Below are positions 41,644-53,510 of a DNA stretch of 64,000 bases, in pieces. Below the pieces are notes generated by a model. The model worked only from the letters and a program-made list of their open reading frames with translations, made no database searches and was not told the origin of the DNA. Positions within the stretch are counted from its first letter, which is position 1. Every line of letters begins with the position of its first letter. The stretch comes from Branchiostoma floridae (taxonomy: Eukaryota > Chordata > Leptocardii > Amphioxiformes > Branchiostomatidae). Position numbers and translations under genes: made by a program. The DNA lies in assembly GCF_000003815.2 (NCBI RefSeq), contig NC_049986.1:21773923-21837922 (forward strand), given 5' to 3'.

Positions 41644-42040
41644 GAGGAAACTGAGGGGGGAAAGGTAACAAATCTCTAACATCTTACAGCATATCATGAA
41701 GGCAAACAATACATAGCAACATCTATAGAAACTAGCATATTTCCGAAGCTAATTAGAAACGCAAAGGATCTAGTTTATTTACAGCGATTAATTTGACGTA
41801 ATAAATGTTAACTACAACTAGAAGAAGTAAGAGAAGATCAAGGTATAAAATGAGATTCGTGGGTATCAGAGATAACCAACCGTTTTCCTAGTCTATACTT
41901 AATGTACTGATTTCCATAGGGAAAAACAGACAAGACAAAAAGTTGACAAATCACGAAAAATCAGAAAACGACATGCTTACTTCAACTATTTCTAAATGGT
42001 AAAGACCTCATAAATCTACAGCCAATATGACTACTACTTC

Positions 42041-42380
42041 ATGGCTCGAAATACTTCTGCATACCTGCACTGGTGCAGCTAACATTGAACATTACCTGCA
42101 CCAGACAAATTTTACCTGCACCCGTATGAATTTAGGAAGTATAGATCATACTAAAATTGTTCAGGAACCATTGTAATTTTTGTCTTCTATTATACTTTAT
42201 AGGTGGTAACAGTCAACGCAGCCGATGACAATCCATATACATCTACACCCTATGACTTTTATGTATGAAACCCAGTACATGGACCAGTGCAGGTTATGTG
42301 CAGGTAGACACCAGAAATACCTGCACAGCTCCAATTTTACCTGCACTAACCTGCATATGCAGGTGGTATTTCGAGCCATG
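42041..42380. mobile_element. Palindromic MITE rich in CCTGCA
   Basis: ATGGCTCGAAATAC at about 42042 and GTATTTCGAGCCAT ending near 42379 are perfect inverted repeats of about 14 bp. Between them CCTGCA/TGCAGG recurs many times in both orientations. SD2 copy b keeps only the left half (from about 49260), its homology ending at 49435. It is probably a non-autonomous DNA element cut by the SD2 breakpoint. Confidence 0.65.
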
Positions 42381-42602
42381 TACTTACAGAAACGCCAAGG
42401 ATCTTGTGCATTTACAGCGATTAAAGTAAGGTATTAAAGTTAATAAGAACTTAAGTATTTATCATTGCTCAGCAACAAACTTCTGCTACTTCTGTTTTTT
42501 TCACATGCGGGTGATGCGGTCATTAACAGAGTGTTTCTGCATACATATATATGTCTCTTTAGATTCGACAACTAAATATACTGTTAGTGTCTGCTGCACT
42601 CC

Positions 42603-43430
42603 TTACACTTTTTCACCAGTGTGAGTCCGCATATGGCTCTTAAGATGTGGTAGCTGAGTAAAATGCTTGCTGCACGCCTCGCACTTGTAAGGTTTTTCAC
42701 CAGTGTGAGTCCGCATGTGAGTCTTTAGAGCTGACAGCGTAGTGAACTGCTTGTTGCAATCATCACAACTGTACGGTTTCTCCCCAGTGTGAGTGCGCAT
42801 GTGCCTCTTCAGAGTACCCAGCTGACAGAACTGCTTGCTGCATGCCTCGCACTTATACGGTTTTTCACCTGTGTGAGTCCGCATGTGACTTATCAGACTG
42901 GACTGCTGAATGAATTGACGACTGCATTCCGCACACTTGTACGGTTTTTCACCAGTGTGGGTCCTCACGTGTCTTTTCAGATGAGTCGACAGACTGAAGC
43001 CTTTGTTGCAATGCTCACACATGTACGGTTTTTCACCGGTGTGAGTTCGAATATGCATCTTCAGCTCGCTCGAACTACTGAAATGCCTGCTGCACTCCAC
43101 ACATCGGTAAGGCCTCTCACCCGTGTGAATCCGCGTGTGTCTCCTTAGATCACCTAGCCGACTGAAATGTTGATTGCATTCCTCACAAATGTATGGTCTC
43201 TCACCCGTGTGAGTCCGAATGTGTTTCTTCAGATTTGAAAGTTGACTAAACGATTGCCCGCATTCATCGCATTGATATGGTCTCTCACCAGTGTGAGTTC
43301 GCAGGTGTCGATCGAGCTTACTTTTGCAGAGAAACTCTTTGTCGCAATAGCTGCACTTGTGGGTACGGTTAGTATCCTGTCCATCCTCTCCCTCCTCTTG
43401 TTTCAGATGAGATCCGATCCAAGTCGCCAT
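42603..43430 (-). CDS. ZF12: C2H2 zinc-finger protein, 9 fingers (SD2b copy of ZF10)
   Basis: The protein is 275 residues, leader [20 protein letters not shown]. Nine fingers with all ligands present. Relative to ZF10, finger 3 starts YICEEC rather than YSCEEC, finger 8 is YSCDDC rather than YSCEEC, finger 6 has SLISH and finger 9 has a proline at helix position 2 (QLPHLKS), which ZF11 and ZF13 also have in their last finger. Exon 2 starts at 43449. Presumed DNA-binding; partly redundant with ZF10. Confidence 0.87.
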   Translation of the reverse strand: MATWIGSHLKQEEGEDGQDTNRTHKCSYCDKEFLCKSKLDRHLRTHTGERPYQCDECGQSFSQLSNLKKHIRTHTGERPYICEECNQHFSRLGDLRRHTRIHTGERPYRCVECSRHFSSSSELKMHIRTHTGEKPYMCEHCNKGFSLSTHLKRHVRTHTGEKPYKCAECSRQFIQQSSLISHMRTHTGEKPYKCEACSKQFCQLGTLKRHMRTHTGEKPYSCDDCNKQFTTLSALKTHMRTHTGEKPYKCEACSKHFTQLPHLKSHMRTHTGEKV

Positions 43431-43449
43431 GTCGGTCAAACTCCAGATC

Positions 43450-44172
43450 CTGCAAGAAATGTGATAGAAAAAACGACTTATTAACACGACGGAACAAGAT
43501 AAAGGTTTTAAAATTCTAGCTTGTCCAATAAAAACATGCCTGAAATAAGCATAAATGTTGGTCAAACTTGAGATCCTGCAAATAATTGTGAGAAAAAACA
43601 AGATAAAGGAATAATGAAAAAGAGATTACCTGTGTAGCAAATATAGAAACCAAATTTTAACCGTGTGATGATATGATGACTATGTTCTTCCATCGTGCCA
43701 AAGAACGTGACATATCACACAAATACATTGCATGAACGAAGAAAAAACTTGTCGTCTAGTAATACAGTAATACACATGAGTAGTTGTCTGCGAAATGGGT
43801 GTGTTTTATCTCTAACGGAGTTTTCCGGTGCAGACTACAACTACAACAATGCCCTATCGCTAGCTGAGCAGGAAGAAAAAGAACGGACCAGAAGCGAAGC
43901 TCGTTTATTGAGCAGGAAAATTTACAGAACTTTTGTTAATTCGTCTTATTTGTCGAAATGCTTTTTGACGCGCAGGATGATTCAATACTGGGAAAATACA
44001 CACAGTTGACAGGATCGTGCTGTCCATGTGTATGCAATGTCCATTGATAATCAAATGCCTGCCATGCTCAGGGTAAGCGCAAGTATGGTGGTATTTATCT
44101 TTACTCTTAAGCTACAAAATCAGTTAACGCTTCCCTTTTATTCTATACAATCAAGTCGTGGTCAATACTTAC
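43450..44172 (-). other. ZF12 intron
   Basis: A 723-bp intron matching that of ZF10, including the duplicated acceptor-like run near 43555-43580. No gene is seen. Confidence 0.6.
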
Positions 44173-44410
44173 CGAATTCCGCTGTGTTGGTACGATGTTT
44201 TCACGGTGATATAGGTCCTCACGACGATACAGGTCCTCACGGCTCAGGCTCGGAACTGACTGAATCAGAGAAGTAAAGACAGGTTTATATAGCGACTGAG
44301 TGGGTGGATAAAACCGGTTACGTTGGTTATACTTGATTATGAAACAAACGGATACAGACTAGTTCATGCGCTGATTTGCATAAGGAGAGATCGGACATCA
44401 TGCAAAGACC
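44173..44410 (-). promoter_or_regulatory. ZF12 promoter cassette and first exon (short class)
   Basis: The first exon ends at 44173. TATATAAA is at 44291-44284, octamer ATGCAAAT at 44381-44374. The AACCGGTT context differs by one base from ZF10 (GGTTACG against GGTTAGG). No upstream CCAAT/YY1/ETS block. Confidence 0.7.
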
Positions 44411-44739
44411 AACTTGGTAGATAAACATAAGTTTTTGGTGGCCAACTCATCACTTGGCATGTTTTTCTGTCCATAGTGGGGATAATTATTGCGATAGAGA
44501 TCTAGTGCGTAATGCGCTTTTACTCGAATTAATAAGTCGTTAGAAAGCAAGACCAACAGCTTGTGTCTTCAGGTGATTTATTGAGGTACAATCTTTCTCA
44601 CACACCCTCATGCTTTCAAGATTGCAAAACAGAAGAAAGGAACTTTGCTTAGAGGGAAATCAGGCAACATCATTTGAAAAAGAAGAGTAAATTCGCTAAC
44701 TACCATATTTAAGGAGAAAGACGCAATTACGTGCAACTG

Positions 44740-44745
44740 TTTATT
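44740..44745 (-). terminator. ZF13 poly(A) signal
   Basis: AATAAA on minus in CATCAATAAACAGTTGCACG, the SD2b copy of the ZF11 signal. A second signal (CTCAATAAATC) lies at about 44581-44576, as in copy a. Confidence 0.7.
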
Positions 44746-45502
44746 GATGAAAGTGAGATGCGAAAAGATGACAAATCTCATGTATATTACAGTACACGAG
44801 GAAGACACACAAAACGTTGGGACATGTTAGTTCTTTGTATCTAGCATGTTTGCTACAACTAATTCTGTTCGCTAATGAGTCTACAGCGATTACTGCTAAC
44901 AGCAAAGTATCCATAATATGCAAAACTTCTGAAACAGTTAAAAAGAGTCGTGTCCATGTCCTCGTGTTTGCAATGCCTAACGTTACGAATCCTTCTTGTC
45001 AAAGGCTACGAGAACTATTGTTAGACTATCTGTATCACATTCAATTATACATTCCCTATACTGCAAATTGAATAAAAAATACACTTAGTTACATAATACA
45101 GCCTTGCCATATTTAACAGGTAAGAGAGGTGTTACATTAAAGTGAAAGAAAACAACATACTTACTTATAGAAAATTACATATAGATGTCAGTGGTCATCT
45201 AAGTATTATTATTCTACTAATGCAATGTACAAGAAATAATGTGCATCCTGAGAGTACAAGAAGAAATAAACCTCTTGTGCATCCAGAGAGCAACAGTATA
45301 GTAACACATACAGGACATATTCCAATTCATCCCCTTATTTATGCCACCTTTCACATCAGAAGTTAGTCGCATTACTCAGCAACACACTACTGCTACTTCT
45401 GCTTATTTCACATGTCATGTGGTCATAACAGTGATTCTGCATACATGTATAGGTCTCTTCAGATTCGACAACTAAATATGCTGTAAGTGTCTGCTGCACT
45501 GC

Positions 45503-46330
45503 TCACACTTTTTCACCAGTGTGAGTCCGCACATGGCTCTTAAGATGTGGCAGCTGAGTAAAATGCTTGCTGCACGCCTCGCATTTGTAAGGTTTTTCAC
45601 CGGTGTGAGTCCGTATGTGTGCCTTTAGAGTAGACAGCTCATTGAACTGCTTGTTGCACTCCTCACACATGTACGGCTTTTCACCAGTGTGAGTCCGCAT
45701 GTGTTTCTTCAGACTTCCCAGGTGACTGAACTGCTTGCTGCATGCCTCACATCTGTACGGTTTCTCACCTGTGTGAGTCCGCATGTGTTTTTTCAGGGTA
45801 CCAAGTTCACGGAACTGCTTGTAGCATGTCTCACATTTGTACGGTTTCTCACCTGTGTGAGTCCGCAAGTGACACTTTAGATTTGACAACGTAGTGAATT
45901 GTTTGCTGCACTCCTCACATCTGTACAGATTTTTCCCAGTGTGAGTACGCACGTGAGCCATCAGATGACCTAACTGACTGAAGCCTTTGTTGCAATGTTC
46001 ACACTTGTACGGTTTTTCACCGGTGTGAGTCCGCAGATGTACCTTCAGAGCACTCAACCTACTGAACTGCCTGCTGCACTCCTGACATCGGTGCGGTTTC
46101 TCACCGGTGTGAGTTCTCATGTGGCAGTTCAGATTAGACACATGACTAAACCGTTTCCCGCATTCATTACACTGGTATGGTCTCTCACCAGTGTGGGTTC
46201 GCAGGTGTTCATTGAGGTTACTTTTGAAGAGAAACTCCTTGTCGCAGTGGCTGCACTTGTGGGTACGGGGAGAATCCTGTCCATCCTCTCCCTCTCCTTG
46301 TGACAGACGAGATTCGGCTCCAGTCGCCAT
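45503..46330 (-). CDS. ZF13: C2H2 zinc-finger protein, 9 fingers (SD2b copy of ZF11)
   Basis: The protein is 275 residues, leader [20 protein letters not shown], nine intact fingers and tail THTGEKV. It differs from ZF11 at three residues that I can see: helix position 3 of finger 5 (TTLSNLKC, Asn for Tyr), CEAC for CEEC in finger 7, and HVRTH for HMRTH in the last finger. Asn at position 3 is a common adenine-reading choice in C2H2 fingers, so the two paralogues may prefer different bases at one subsite (inference). Exon 2 starts at 46349. Confidence 0.87.
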   Translation of the reverse strand: MATGAESRLSQGEGEDGQDSPRTHKCSHCDKEFLFKSNLNEHLRTHTGERPYQCNECGKRFSHVSNLNCHMRTHTGEKPHRCQECSRQFSRLSALKVHLRTHTGEKPYKCEHCNKGFSQLGHLMAHVRTHTGKNLYRCEECSKQFTTLSNLKCHLRTHTGEKPYKCETCYKQFRELGTLKKHMRTHTGEKPYRCEACSKQFSHLGSLKKHMRTHTGEKPYMCEECNKQFNELSTLKAHIRTHTGEKPYKCEACSKHFTQLPHLKSHVRTHTGEKV

Positions 46331-46349
46331 GTTGGTCAAACCCCTGATC

Positions 46350-47936
46350 CTGTATATATTATGAGAAAAACTAATTAGCACAACAGTTTTAAAATTAAAA
46401 GAAATACCATGCAATTGCGTATATATGTATATGTATAACGAATATATGTATATCATTTGACATCTGACTTTTCGTAATAAAGCATAATAATCCAGCTACT
46501 TGAACAAAATCTGCTATTGCGACCTACTGCTCCTTGTGGGTATTTAGTACAAAATTTACTTATAAGATTGATTGAAAGACCTTTATTGTACATTCATGCC
46601 TCGACGGGCTAGGTACAGATCACTGATAACAGACATATGCAGGGACAACAATATACAATTTAGCTAATTGAAGGTACTAAGCTAACAGGATTGTCGACAT
46701 CTTCACGCTTCTTTGTACAGGTGTATAAGATGATAATTGAAAAATATAACTTATAAACACATATATTTATCACACAGCAATAAGTAACTAGTTGGAGGTG
46801 TTGCGTAGCGGCAGGGCAGGTTTAGGATGTGCATAATTTGATTACAAAAGGGAGTTACGGATTAGACACCCCGATTTGCATAGGGAGAGATCAGACAAAA
46901 TCTTTCAGGGTCAGGACAATACATGTAGCCTACAAGTCACATGGAAAAGGTAATCTAGTAAGTAGAACGTATTATAAGTAATCATATTCATTGGCAAAAG
47001 AAAAAAAAGCTGTACAAGATAGGACATATGCATAAACGGTTTAAAATGACGATGGGGGAAACGCCAAGTAAACAGAAATGTGGACCTTAGGATAGTTCCT
47101 TGAGGGAAGACCGCAAATAATATAGCACGAAACAGGCATATAGCTGTGCATGATTTGATGTGCTGATAATTGAAAACGAACATTTCATTTGTTCAGCATA
47201 AGCAAAAATCTTATCATACTACATGTATAAACCTCTGACTTGTATTGATCAGATCTGCTTTAACATAACGGGCTGATTTGGCAAGCTACGGTATGAATGG
47301 GGCCATACCGTTAGGAAAGGACGGTACTTCAACACATCCCCCCCACCCTGTACTGAACGCGCACAATACCCTCGCCGGGGCCCCAACCCACAGCCTATTG
47401 AAATAGTTCCAGATATTTGAATTCCATTCAGTAATGTAAGCAGGGAACGAGCGGTACATCCGCACAACCCACACATTTGACTGCTCAGGACACACGATAA
47501 AGTGTATCCGAAACAACATCAATGGAGAACTATTAAAGTGTTTAAAACTACGCGTTTTTCTACTACTTCCATCTGCGACCACAGTCATTAAAAGAGAACA
47601 ATCATGCCGTCCGGGCTCTGCATTATTTGCTTGGGTCGAACAATAGGTTTCGAGTCAAAGGGTCAGAAACTGCATAACGCTCTTCTCCCATGGGGCGGTG
47701 TGTGCGCCAAACAAAAGCGACATGCTCAATACTCTCGGACAGAAAATCATTCTCCAATATAACAAACTTTGACAAAAACTGGGACACATAGGGAAAAAAG
47801 GTTTTCAGAGTCTGACGTAACTGTTCTTGTTACTTTGTTGCACGTAGATAGAATATTAGGCGACATGCCCAAGTCTTAGTCCGATGGATAAAGACAGGAG
47901 ACCAATGAGGAAACCTTAACCATGCTCAGTACTTAC
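46350..47936 (-). other. ZF13 intron
   Basis: A 1.59-kb intron, the copy of the ZF11 intron without the RTE insert. It carries the CR1-like tail (about 46565-46630) and the inverted 34-bp segment (47772-47805). No gene is seen. Confidence 0.65.
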
Positions 47937-48320
47937 CGAGATACGCTGATGCTCCAAACTACTACGCGATGTCTTCGCGTCGACACAGATCCTCACGGCT
48001 TCAGAGTAGATACTAACAGAGTGGCTAGTATATAGTGACTGGATAGCGGGTAAAACCGGTTCGGCAGGTTGTACTTGGCAGCGAAACAAATGGAAGTACA
48101 ATGGTTTTACATGTGCTGATTTGCATGAGGGGAAACCAGACAACATGAGACAAAGGTCTTAACAGTGTTTGAGGATAGTTGTTGAGCCAATAAAGCGTTG
48201 AATCCTCTTCAGAAACGTCTCAGATGAAGAGGAATGATCAAGTCCGTCCCCTTTGAAACTAGCCGGCAAGCTTAGTGAAGGGTCAGTATTTCCGGTAGTG
48301 ATAGGTCAAAGTTTACATAC
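47937..48320 (-). promoter_or_regulatory. ZF13 promoter cassette and first exon
   Basis: The first exon ends at 47937. The TATA slot is TATATACT (near 48034-48028), followed by AACCGGTT, octamer ATGCAAAT at 48126-48119, exact CCAAT (GAGCCAATAAAGCG), TTTCCGG and a half-site. The YY1-like slot is degenerate (CTAGCCGGC). Long class, as ZF11. Confidence 0.72.
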
Positions 48321-48855
48321 CTGATTACCCTCATTGAAACTAAAATTGACGACTATAGCATAGCGACAAAGGTGAGGTTTGCACTTTGGGGCCAGCTAAC
48401 GCATTTTTTGTCTATTTGGACAATTTCTACCATTTTCCAGTGTTATGTGAAGCCTGGTAGAGGCTAGTGACATGTGACAAGATTCTACAAGGGCACTTGG
48501 CAAACAAGATAATAAACGACAATAACGAAACTTGATTGCGGAAATTTTACAAATCTCTAGCAGCCCACATGCAGCTTCAACTAATTCTAAACGCTGACCA
48601 TTCTTGTATATCTACATCGACGTACATAAAGTGACAATCAGCACTCCAGTAACTCATACAGATAGAGCCCAATCGTTTACTGTGCTATAGAACACAGACT
48701 AGACGCCTTTACCTGAAACAAAGCGGCTTTGTGTTCACATGAAATTTACTGTCGATATTGTCCGAACTTTCCACATTGAACATCTACTTTGTCAAGGTTT
48801 TGTGAGGAGGAAAACGATAACATACATGAAAGACGACAACGCATTCGCATTTTAG

Positions 48856-48861
48856 TTTATT
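48856..48861 (-). terminator. ZF14 poly(A) signal
   Basis: AATAAA on minus in CTCAATAAACTAAAATGCG. It is the SD2b copy of the signal at 41638 and now serves ZF14; 48862-49688 is 3' UTR containing half of the CCTGCA-rich MITE. Confidence 0.65.
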
Positions 48862-49579
48862 GAGGAAACTGAGGGGGGAAAGGTAACAAATCTCTAACAT
48901 CTTACAGCATATCATGAAGGCAAACAATACATAGCAACATCTATATAACTAGCATATTTCCGAAGCTAATTAGAAACGCCAAGGATCTAGTTTATTTACA
49001 GCGATTAATTTGACGTAATAAATGTTAACTACAACTAGAAGAAGTAAGAGAAGATCAAGGTATAAAATGAGATTCGTGGGTATCAGAGATAACCAACCGT
49101 TTTCCTAGTCTATACTTAATGTACTGATTTCCATAGGGAAAAACAGACAAGACAAAAAGTTGACAAATCACGAAAAAAATAAGAAAACGACATGCTTACT
49201 TCGACTTTTTCTAAATGGTAAAGACCTCATAAATCTACAGCCAATATGATTACTACTTCATGGCTCGAAATACTTTTTTTCTGCATACCTGCACTGGTGC
49301 AGCTAACATTGAACATTAGCTGCACCCCTATGAATTTAGGAAGTATAGATCATACTAAAATTGTTCAGGAACCATTGTAATTTTTGTCTTCTATTATACT
49401 TGATAGGTGGTAACAGTCAATGCAGCTGATAACAATCCACATCGCTCCTGTCACTAATCTTGAAGGCTGTGTGAGGTGGTTTATGCCTGTTGCCAGGTTC
49501 TGTAACAAACGTTACCAACACGAGTACGTCGTTTATTATGTCACAAGCTTGATATAATCTTTTTTAAAGTGTAACAATA

Positions 49580-49688
49580 TGTACATGTTATCGTCATAGT
49601 TTCACCAATATGAGATTGCATGCGGGCACGAAAACTACATGAATGAAGAAAGCTTCCGTTGCATTGTTCACACATGTAATGTTTCTCG
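49580..49688 (-). pseudogene. Frameshifted last finger of ZF14
   Basis: After the ZF14 stop another frame reads EKHYMCEQCNGSFLHS, SFRARMQSH and IGET. It corresponds to the last finger of ZF16 (CEHCNNSFRQSRSLRAHMQSHIGE), but the first zinc-binding His is Arg. It was cut off by a 2-base deletion in the linker (see ZF14). Confidence 0.7.
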
Positions 49689-50585
49689 TCAGTGAGTCCG
49701 CACGTGTTTCTTCAGATTTCCCTGGTCACTGAACTGCTTGCAGCATACCTCACACGTGTACGGTTTCTCACCTGTGTGAGTCCGCATGTGCCTCTTTAGA
49801 CCTGACAGCGTAGTGAACCGCTTGCTGCATTGTTCACACGTGTACGGGTTCTCGCCTGTGTGGGTTCGGATGTGTGTCTTCAAAGTATCCAGCTGACTGA
49901 ACTGCTTGCTGCAAGCCTCGCACTTGTACGGTTTCTCACCCGTGTGAGTCCGCATGTGCCTCTTAAGATGACTTGACTTACTGAAGTTTTTGTTGCAATG
50001 TTCACACTTGTAAGGCTTTTCACCACTGTGAGTTCGCATGTGACTCTTTAGACTTGACGAATAAGTGAACTGCCTGCTGCATTCCTCACACTTATACGGT
50101 TTCTCACCAGTGTGGGTTCGCATGTGATCCTTTAGATTTGACAATTTAGCGAAACGTTTGCTGCACTCCTCACATCTATACGGGGTTTCCCCTGTGTGAG
50201 TCCGCATGTGGGTCTTCAGATCACTTGACTGACTGAAGCCTTTGTTGCAATGTTCACACTTGTGCGGTTTCTCACCAGAATGAGTCCGAATGTGTCGTTT
50301 TAGATAACTCCGGTGGCTGAACTGCTTGCTGCACTCCTGACATCGGTACGGTTTTTCCTCTGTGTGAGTCCGAATGTGTGTCTTTAGATTTGTTAGTAGA
50401 GTAAACTGTTTCCCGCATTCACCACACTGGTATGGTCTCTCACCAGTGTGAGTTCGCAGGTGTCGGTTGAGCTTACTTTTAAAGCGAAAATCCTTGTCGC
50501 AATAGCTGTACTTGTAGGTACGGGGAGAATACTTTCCATTCTCTCTCACTTCTTTTGTCAGATGAGATCCTGCTATAGTCGTCAT
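49689..50585 (-). CDS. ZF14: C2H2 zinc-finger protein, 10 finger units, 9 intact
   Basis: The protein is 298 residues: leader [20 protein letters not shown] as in ZF1, then ten finger units. Unit 1 has Tyr for its first Cys (YKYSYC), so it should not bind zinc. The frame ends directly after HVRTH because CACACTGG of the linker has become CACTGA, a 2-base loss that makes a stop. Exon 2 starts at 50604 after TTGCAG, the same boundary as ZF1. Its own first-exon donor is GGCATGT instead of GGTAAGT. An intact gene-less cassette lies 0.7 kb farther upstream and may drive it. Presumed DNA-binding. Confidence 0.82.
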   Translation of the reverse strand: MTTIAGSHLTKEVRENGKYSPRTYKYSYCDKDFRFKSKLNRHLRTHTGERPYQCGECGKQFTLLTNLKTHIRTHTEEKPYRCQECSKQFSHRSYLKRHIRTHSGEKPHKCEHCNKGFSQSSDLKTHMRTHTGETPYRCEECSKRFAKLSNLKDHMRTHTGEKPYKCEECSRQFTYSSSLKSHMRTHSGEKPYKCEHCNKNFSKSSHLKRHMRTHTGEKPYKCEACSKQFSQLDTLKTHIRTHTGENPYTCEQCSKRFTTLSGLKRHMRTHTGEKPYTCEVCCKQFSDQGNLKKHVRTH

Positions 50586-50604
50586 GTTGGTCAAACTTCA
50601 AGGG

Positions 50605-51049
50605 CTGCAAGAATAGAGAGAAAGGAAGCAACTAATTAACACAATGAAACAAGATACGAGTTTGGGAATATTTTCTATTGAAAAAGCATATCCGAACAAC
50701 AACATGTCATTACATTTAAACTGTTATTATTTAAACTTTATGATCTAGTTGCTGTCTCCTTTTATATGTAAGATCTACTCAGTTGACATAACGACTTCGT
50801 TGTTATCCGGCCAATATCTAAAATCAACAACTTGCAAAATTGCCAGTTACTTATTCCAGATTTTCGAATTCTTGGAACTAGGCAACAAATTGCTTGAAGA
50901 GATCCACCGGAAAAGTGATGTTTGCTTAATTGTTAATTTTCTGTTGAATCTATAAAGGATTATAGTTACTTCATTACCATATACTTATAGTCATCGATGA
51001 ATGAATATAGAAAAAAGTGCTTAGTACAAAATGTCACAATGTACATGCC
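50605..51049 (-). other. ZF14 intron (if spliced)
   Basis: A 445-bp intron between a GC-type donor and TTGCAG. It matches the ZF1 intron. No gene is seen. Confidence 0.5.
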
Positions 51050-51440
51050 GAGATATGCTGATACTCCAAAGATCTCTAAAGTGTACTGCACAGTGATCAC
51101 GGCGAGACAGGTCCTCACGGCTGCAGGGTCTGTACTGACAAGTACAGAGCAGTCATGACGGGTTTATATGGTGACTGAGTGGGGTCAATAAAACCGGTTC
51201 GGCAGGTTTTGCATCATCAGGAAACAAAGAAAAGCACCACGATACACATTCTGATTTGCATAAGGGAATCAGACAACACAAGACACAAGGTATGTGTGGA
51301 GGTATCGCTGTTGGATCAATAAAGCGTTGAATCGGCTTCAAACTGAAGAATAAAGAGAACCGATCTGACTAACGCTGTCAAAAATGGCCGTCAAGCTGAA
51401 TCAGGTGTCACCACTTCCGATGGTAAAAGTCAAGACTAAG
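51050..51440 (-). promoter_or_regulatory. ZF14 promoter cassette with broken donor
   Basis: TATATAAA (near 51169-51163), AACCGGTT, octamer ATGCAAAT (51261-51254) and a TTGATCC slot are present. The YY1-like site is changed (AAAATGGCCGTC) and the ETS-like core is TTCCGA. The first exon would end at 51050, but the donor reads G|GCATGT rather than G|GTAAGT. GC donors exist but normally keep AAGT after GC, so splicing here should be weak. Confidence 0.65.
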
Positions 51441-51780
51441 ATGTGTTAAACTTTCAATGAAACGACTTGGCAAACAACGATAATAAATCAAACTGCCGAT
51501 TTTGCTATCCAGGGTACAAACAATAAGGAAGTGCTCTCAATGTGACCCGTCCAGTCGTTTGCACGGTGGATTGATGCCAATGAATACATCAACACATAAA
51601 AAACATCCTGGACTGTCTGCTAGCTAGGCACTGTTGAATGATTAGGAAAGACTAGCAGAAAAGTACCCAGATTTGAATTATAATTTTCTATTCTTAAAAT
51701 TGTCATATCACGCAAAACCATCCGGATAACTGCCTCCGTTATAGGATTACACAGGAAACCAAAATCATGGGCAGTACTTA
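51441..51780 (-). other. Spacer between two cassettes
   Basis: No gene. It would be the 5' part of an intron if the 51.8-kb cassette feeds into ZF14 exon 2. Confidence 0.4.
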
Positions 51781-51781
51781 C

Positions 51782-52170
51782 CGAGATACGCTGATGCTCC
51801 ACGGTCGACACAGATCCTCGCGGCTGAAGAGTCAGTACTGACAGATCGAGTGGTCAGTGCTGACAGAGCGGTCAATGACACATTTATATGGTGGCTCATT
51901 GATGACGGGTGAAACCGGTTCGACAGATTGTACTACACAAGGAAACAAAGGGAAGTACCCTGATGTTACATGTGCTGATTTGCATAGAGGCAAACCAGAC
52001 AACATCAGACAAAGGTCTAAGCAGTGTTTGGGAATAGTTGTTGAGCCAATAAAGCGATGAATACTATTCAAAAACGCCTATGAAGAGAAATGATTAAGTC
52101 CGTCCTCGTTGAAAATGGCGGGCAAAAGGGTCAGCATCTCCGGTGATGAGAGGTCAAAGTTTCAATACCT
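51782..52170 (-). promoter_or_regulatory. Complete gene-less promoter cassette; possible second ZF14 promoter
   Basis: Every part is intact: donor CTCG|GTAAGTAC (exon end 51782), TATATAAA (near 51889-51883), AACCGGTT, CCCTTTGTTTCC, octamer ATGCAAAT (51985-51978), exact CCAAT (52046-52050), AAAATGGCGGGC, a TCTCCGG variant of the ETS core and AGGTCA. No coding exon of its own lies before the ZF14 cassette. It either lost its gene or serves as an alternative first exon for ZF14. Confidence 0.65.
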
Positions 52171-52174
52171 GATT

Positions 52175-52871
52175 ACCCTCATTGAATCTAAAAATTGACG
52201 ACTACAGTATAGCATAGCGACAAATGCGAGGTAGGCACTTTGGGCCAGTTACTGCACTTTCTGTCTATTTGGACAATTTCTACCATTTTCCCAGTGATAT
52301 GTGGAGCCTTGTCTGGCTAGTCTGTTACATGTGACAAGATTCTACAATAAAAAGCGCACTTGGCAAAGAAGATGATACAGGTTAACGACAATAATGTGTT
52401 TTTATTTCTTTTCGAAACTTGATTGCGGAAATAGCACAAATCTCTAGCAGCCCACATGCAGCTTCAACTAATTCTGAACACTGAAGATTTTTTCATATCT
52501 ACAGCGACGTATATAAAGTGACAATCAGAACTCCTGTAACTCATACAGATAGAGCCCAATCGCTTACTGTGTTATAGAGGACAGACTGGACGCCTTTACG
52601 TGAACGGCGTCGTGTTAACATGTAATTTATTGTCGCTATTGTCCGAACTTTCCACATTGAACTATGTCAAACGCTAGATTTAGTTCTCGGTCAGCAGGTC
52701 ATGAGATCTTTGTTGGTGACGTTGTCCGTAGCGGTTGCATAATACAGGTTCGAGAGTTTTTACTTCACAACAAAACAAATGTTATCTATGTGACATGATT
52801 TTCAGGAAAGCCATAAAGGTTTTGTGGAGAAAAAACTAACATACAACATGAAAGATACATTCACATTTTAC
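52175..52871 (-). other. Cassette flank and relic 3' element
   Basis: It matches flanks at 41111-41637 and 61600-62250. A T-rich run (TTTTTATTTC near 52400) and a promoter-core trace (near 52745) suggest remains of another unit. No finger sequence. Confidence 0.4.
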
Positions 52872-52877
52872 TTTATT
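52872..52877 (-). terminator. ZF15 poly(A) signal
   Basis: AATAAA on minus in CTCAATAAAGTAAAATGTG. The ZF15 3' UTR (52878-53510) matches that of ZF17 (62268-62738). Confidence 0.7.
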
Positions 52878-53510
52878 GAGGAAACTGAGAGCGGAAAGTT
52901 AGCAAATCTTTAATATTTTACAGCATATCATAAAGGCAAACAATACATAGCAAAAATCCATATAACTAACGTCTTTCCGAAGCTAATTCGAAACGCTAAG
53001 GATCTGGTGTATTTACAGCGATTAAAGTGACGTATTAAATGTTAAAAAGAACCTGAGTACTAGTAACTAAAACTAAGACCGATGTCGGAAAGCTATCTCC
53101 AGTAACATTTTGCCGTCTTACTGTCACTAGTGTCCAAACACCCCACAACCGTTTTCCAACAACGCTTCTATTTTCAATCAAGTACGTGACGTGACAAGCT
53201 TAAGATTAACTATAATGATGTACATGTAATTCAGTTACCTTTATTTCTTTTACAGTGATGCAGCGAGTACAGTGCTGAATTAAAACGGTAAATCATAGGC
53301 CACCTTTGCCTTTGTAAAGAACTGACAAACGTCAGATTTGTGGCTTTTTTTATTAATTATATTACAAGCTTAAAACGATATAATCTTTTTTCTTTGTAAC
53401 AATGTGTACATGTTATCGTCAGACCTTCACTGATGTGAGTTTGCATGTGTACACAAAGACTACGTTACTGAAGAAAGCTTCTGCTGTATTGTTTACACCT
53501 GTACGGTTTC

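Larger units (their letters stand above)
34886..42235 (+). repeat. Tandem segmental duplication SD2, copy a
   Basis: This 7.35-kb block is repeated directly as 42452-49435. Both begin AAGTATTTATCATTGCTCAG and diverge after GGTGGTAACAGTCAA plus about 20 bases. Each holds two ZF genes (ZF10+ZF11 or ZF12+ZF13), their cassettes and 3' UTRs. Copy a is longer because of an RTE fragment at 38947-39234. Confidence 0.9.
42452..49435 (+). repeat. Tandem segmental duplication SD2, copy b
   Basis: Direct repeat of 34886-42235, near-identical in coding and non-coding parts. It contains ZF12 and ZF13. It lacks the RTE insert of copy a and has the 34-bp segment at 47772-47805 in the opposite orientation. 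Confidence 0.9.
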
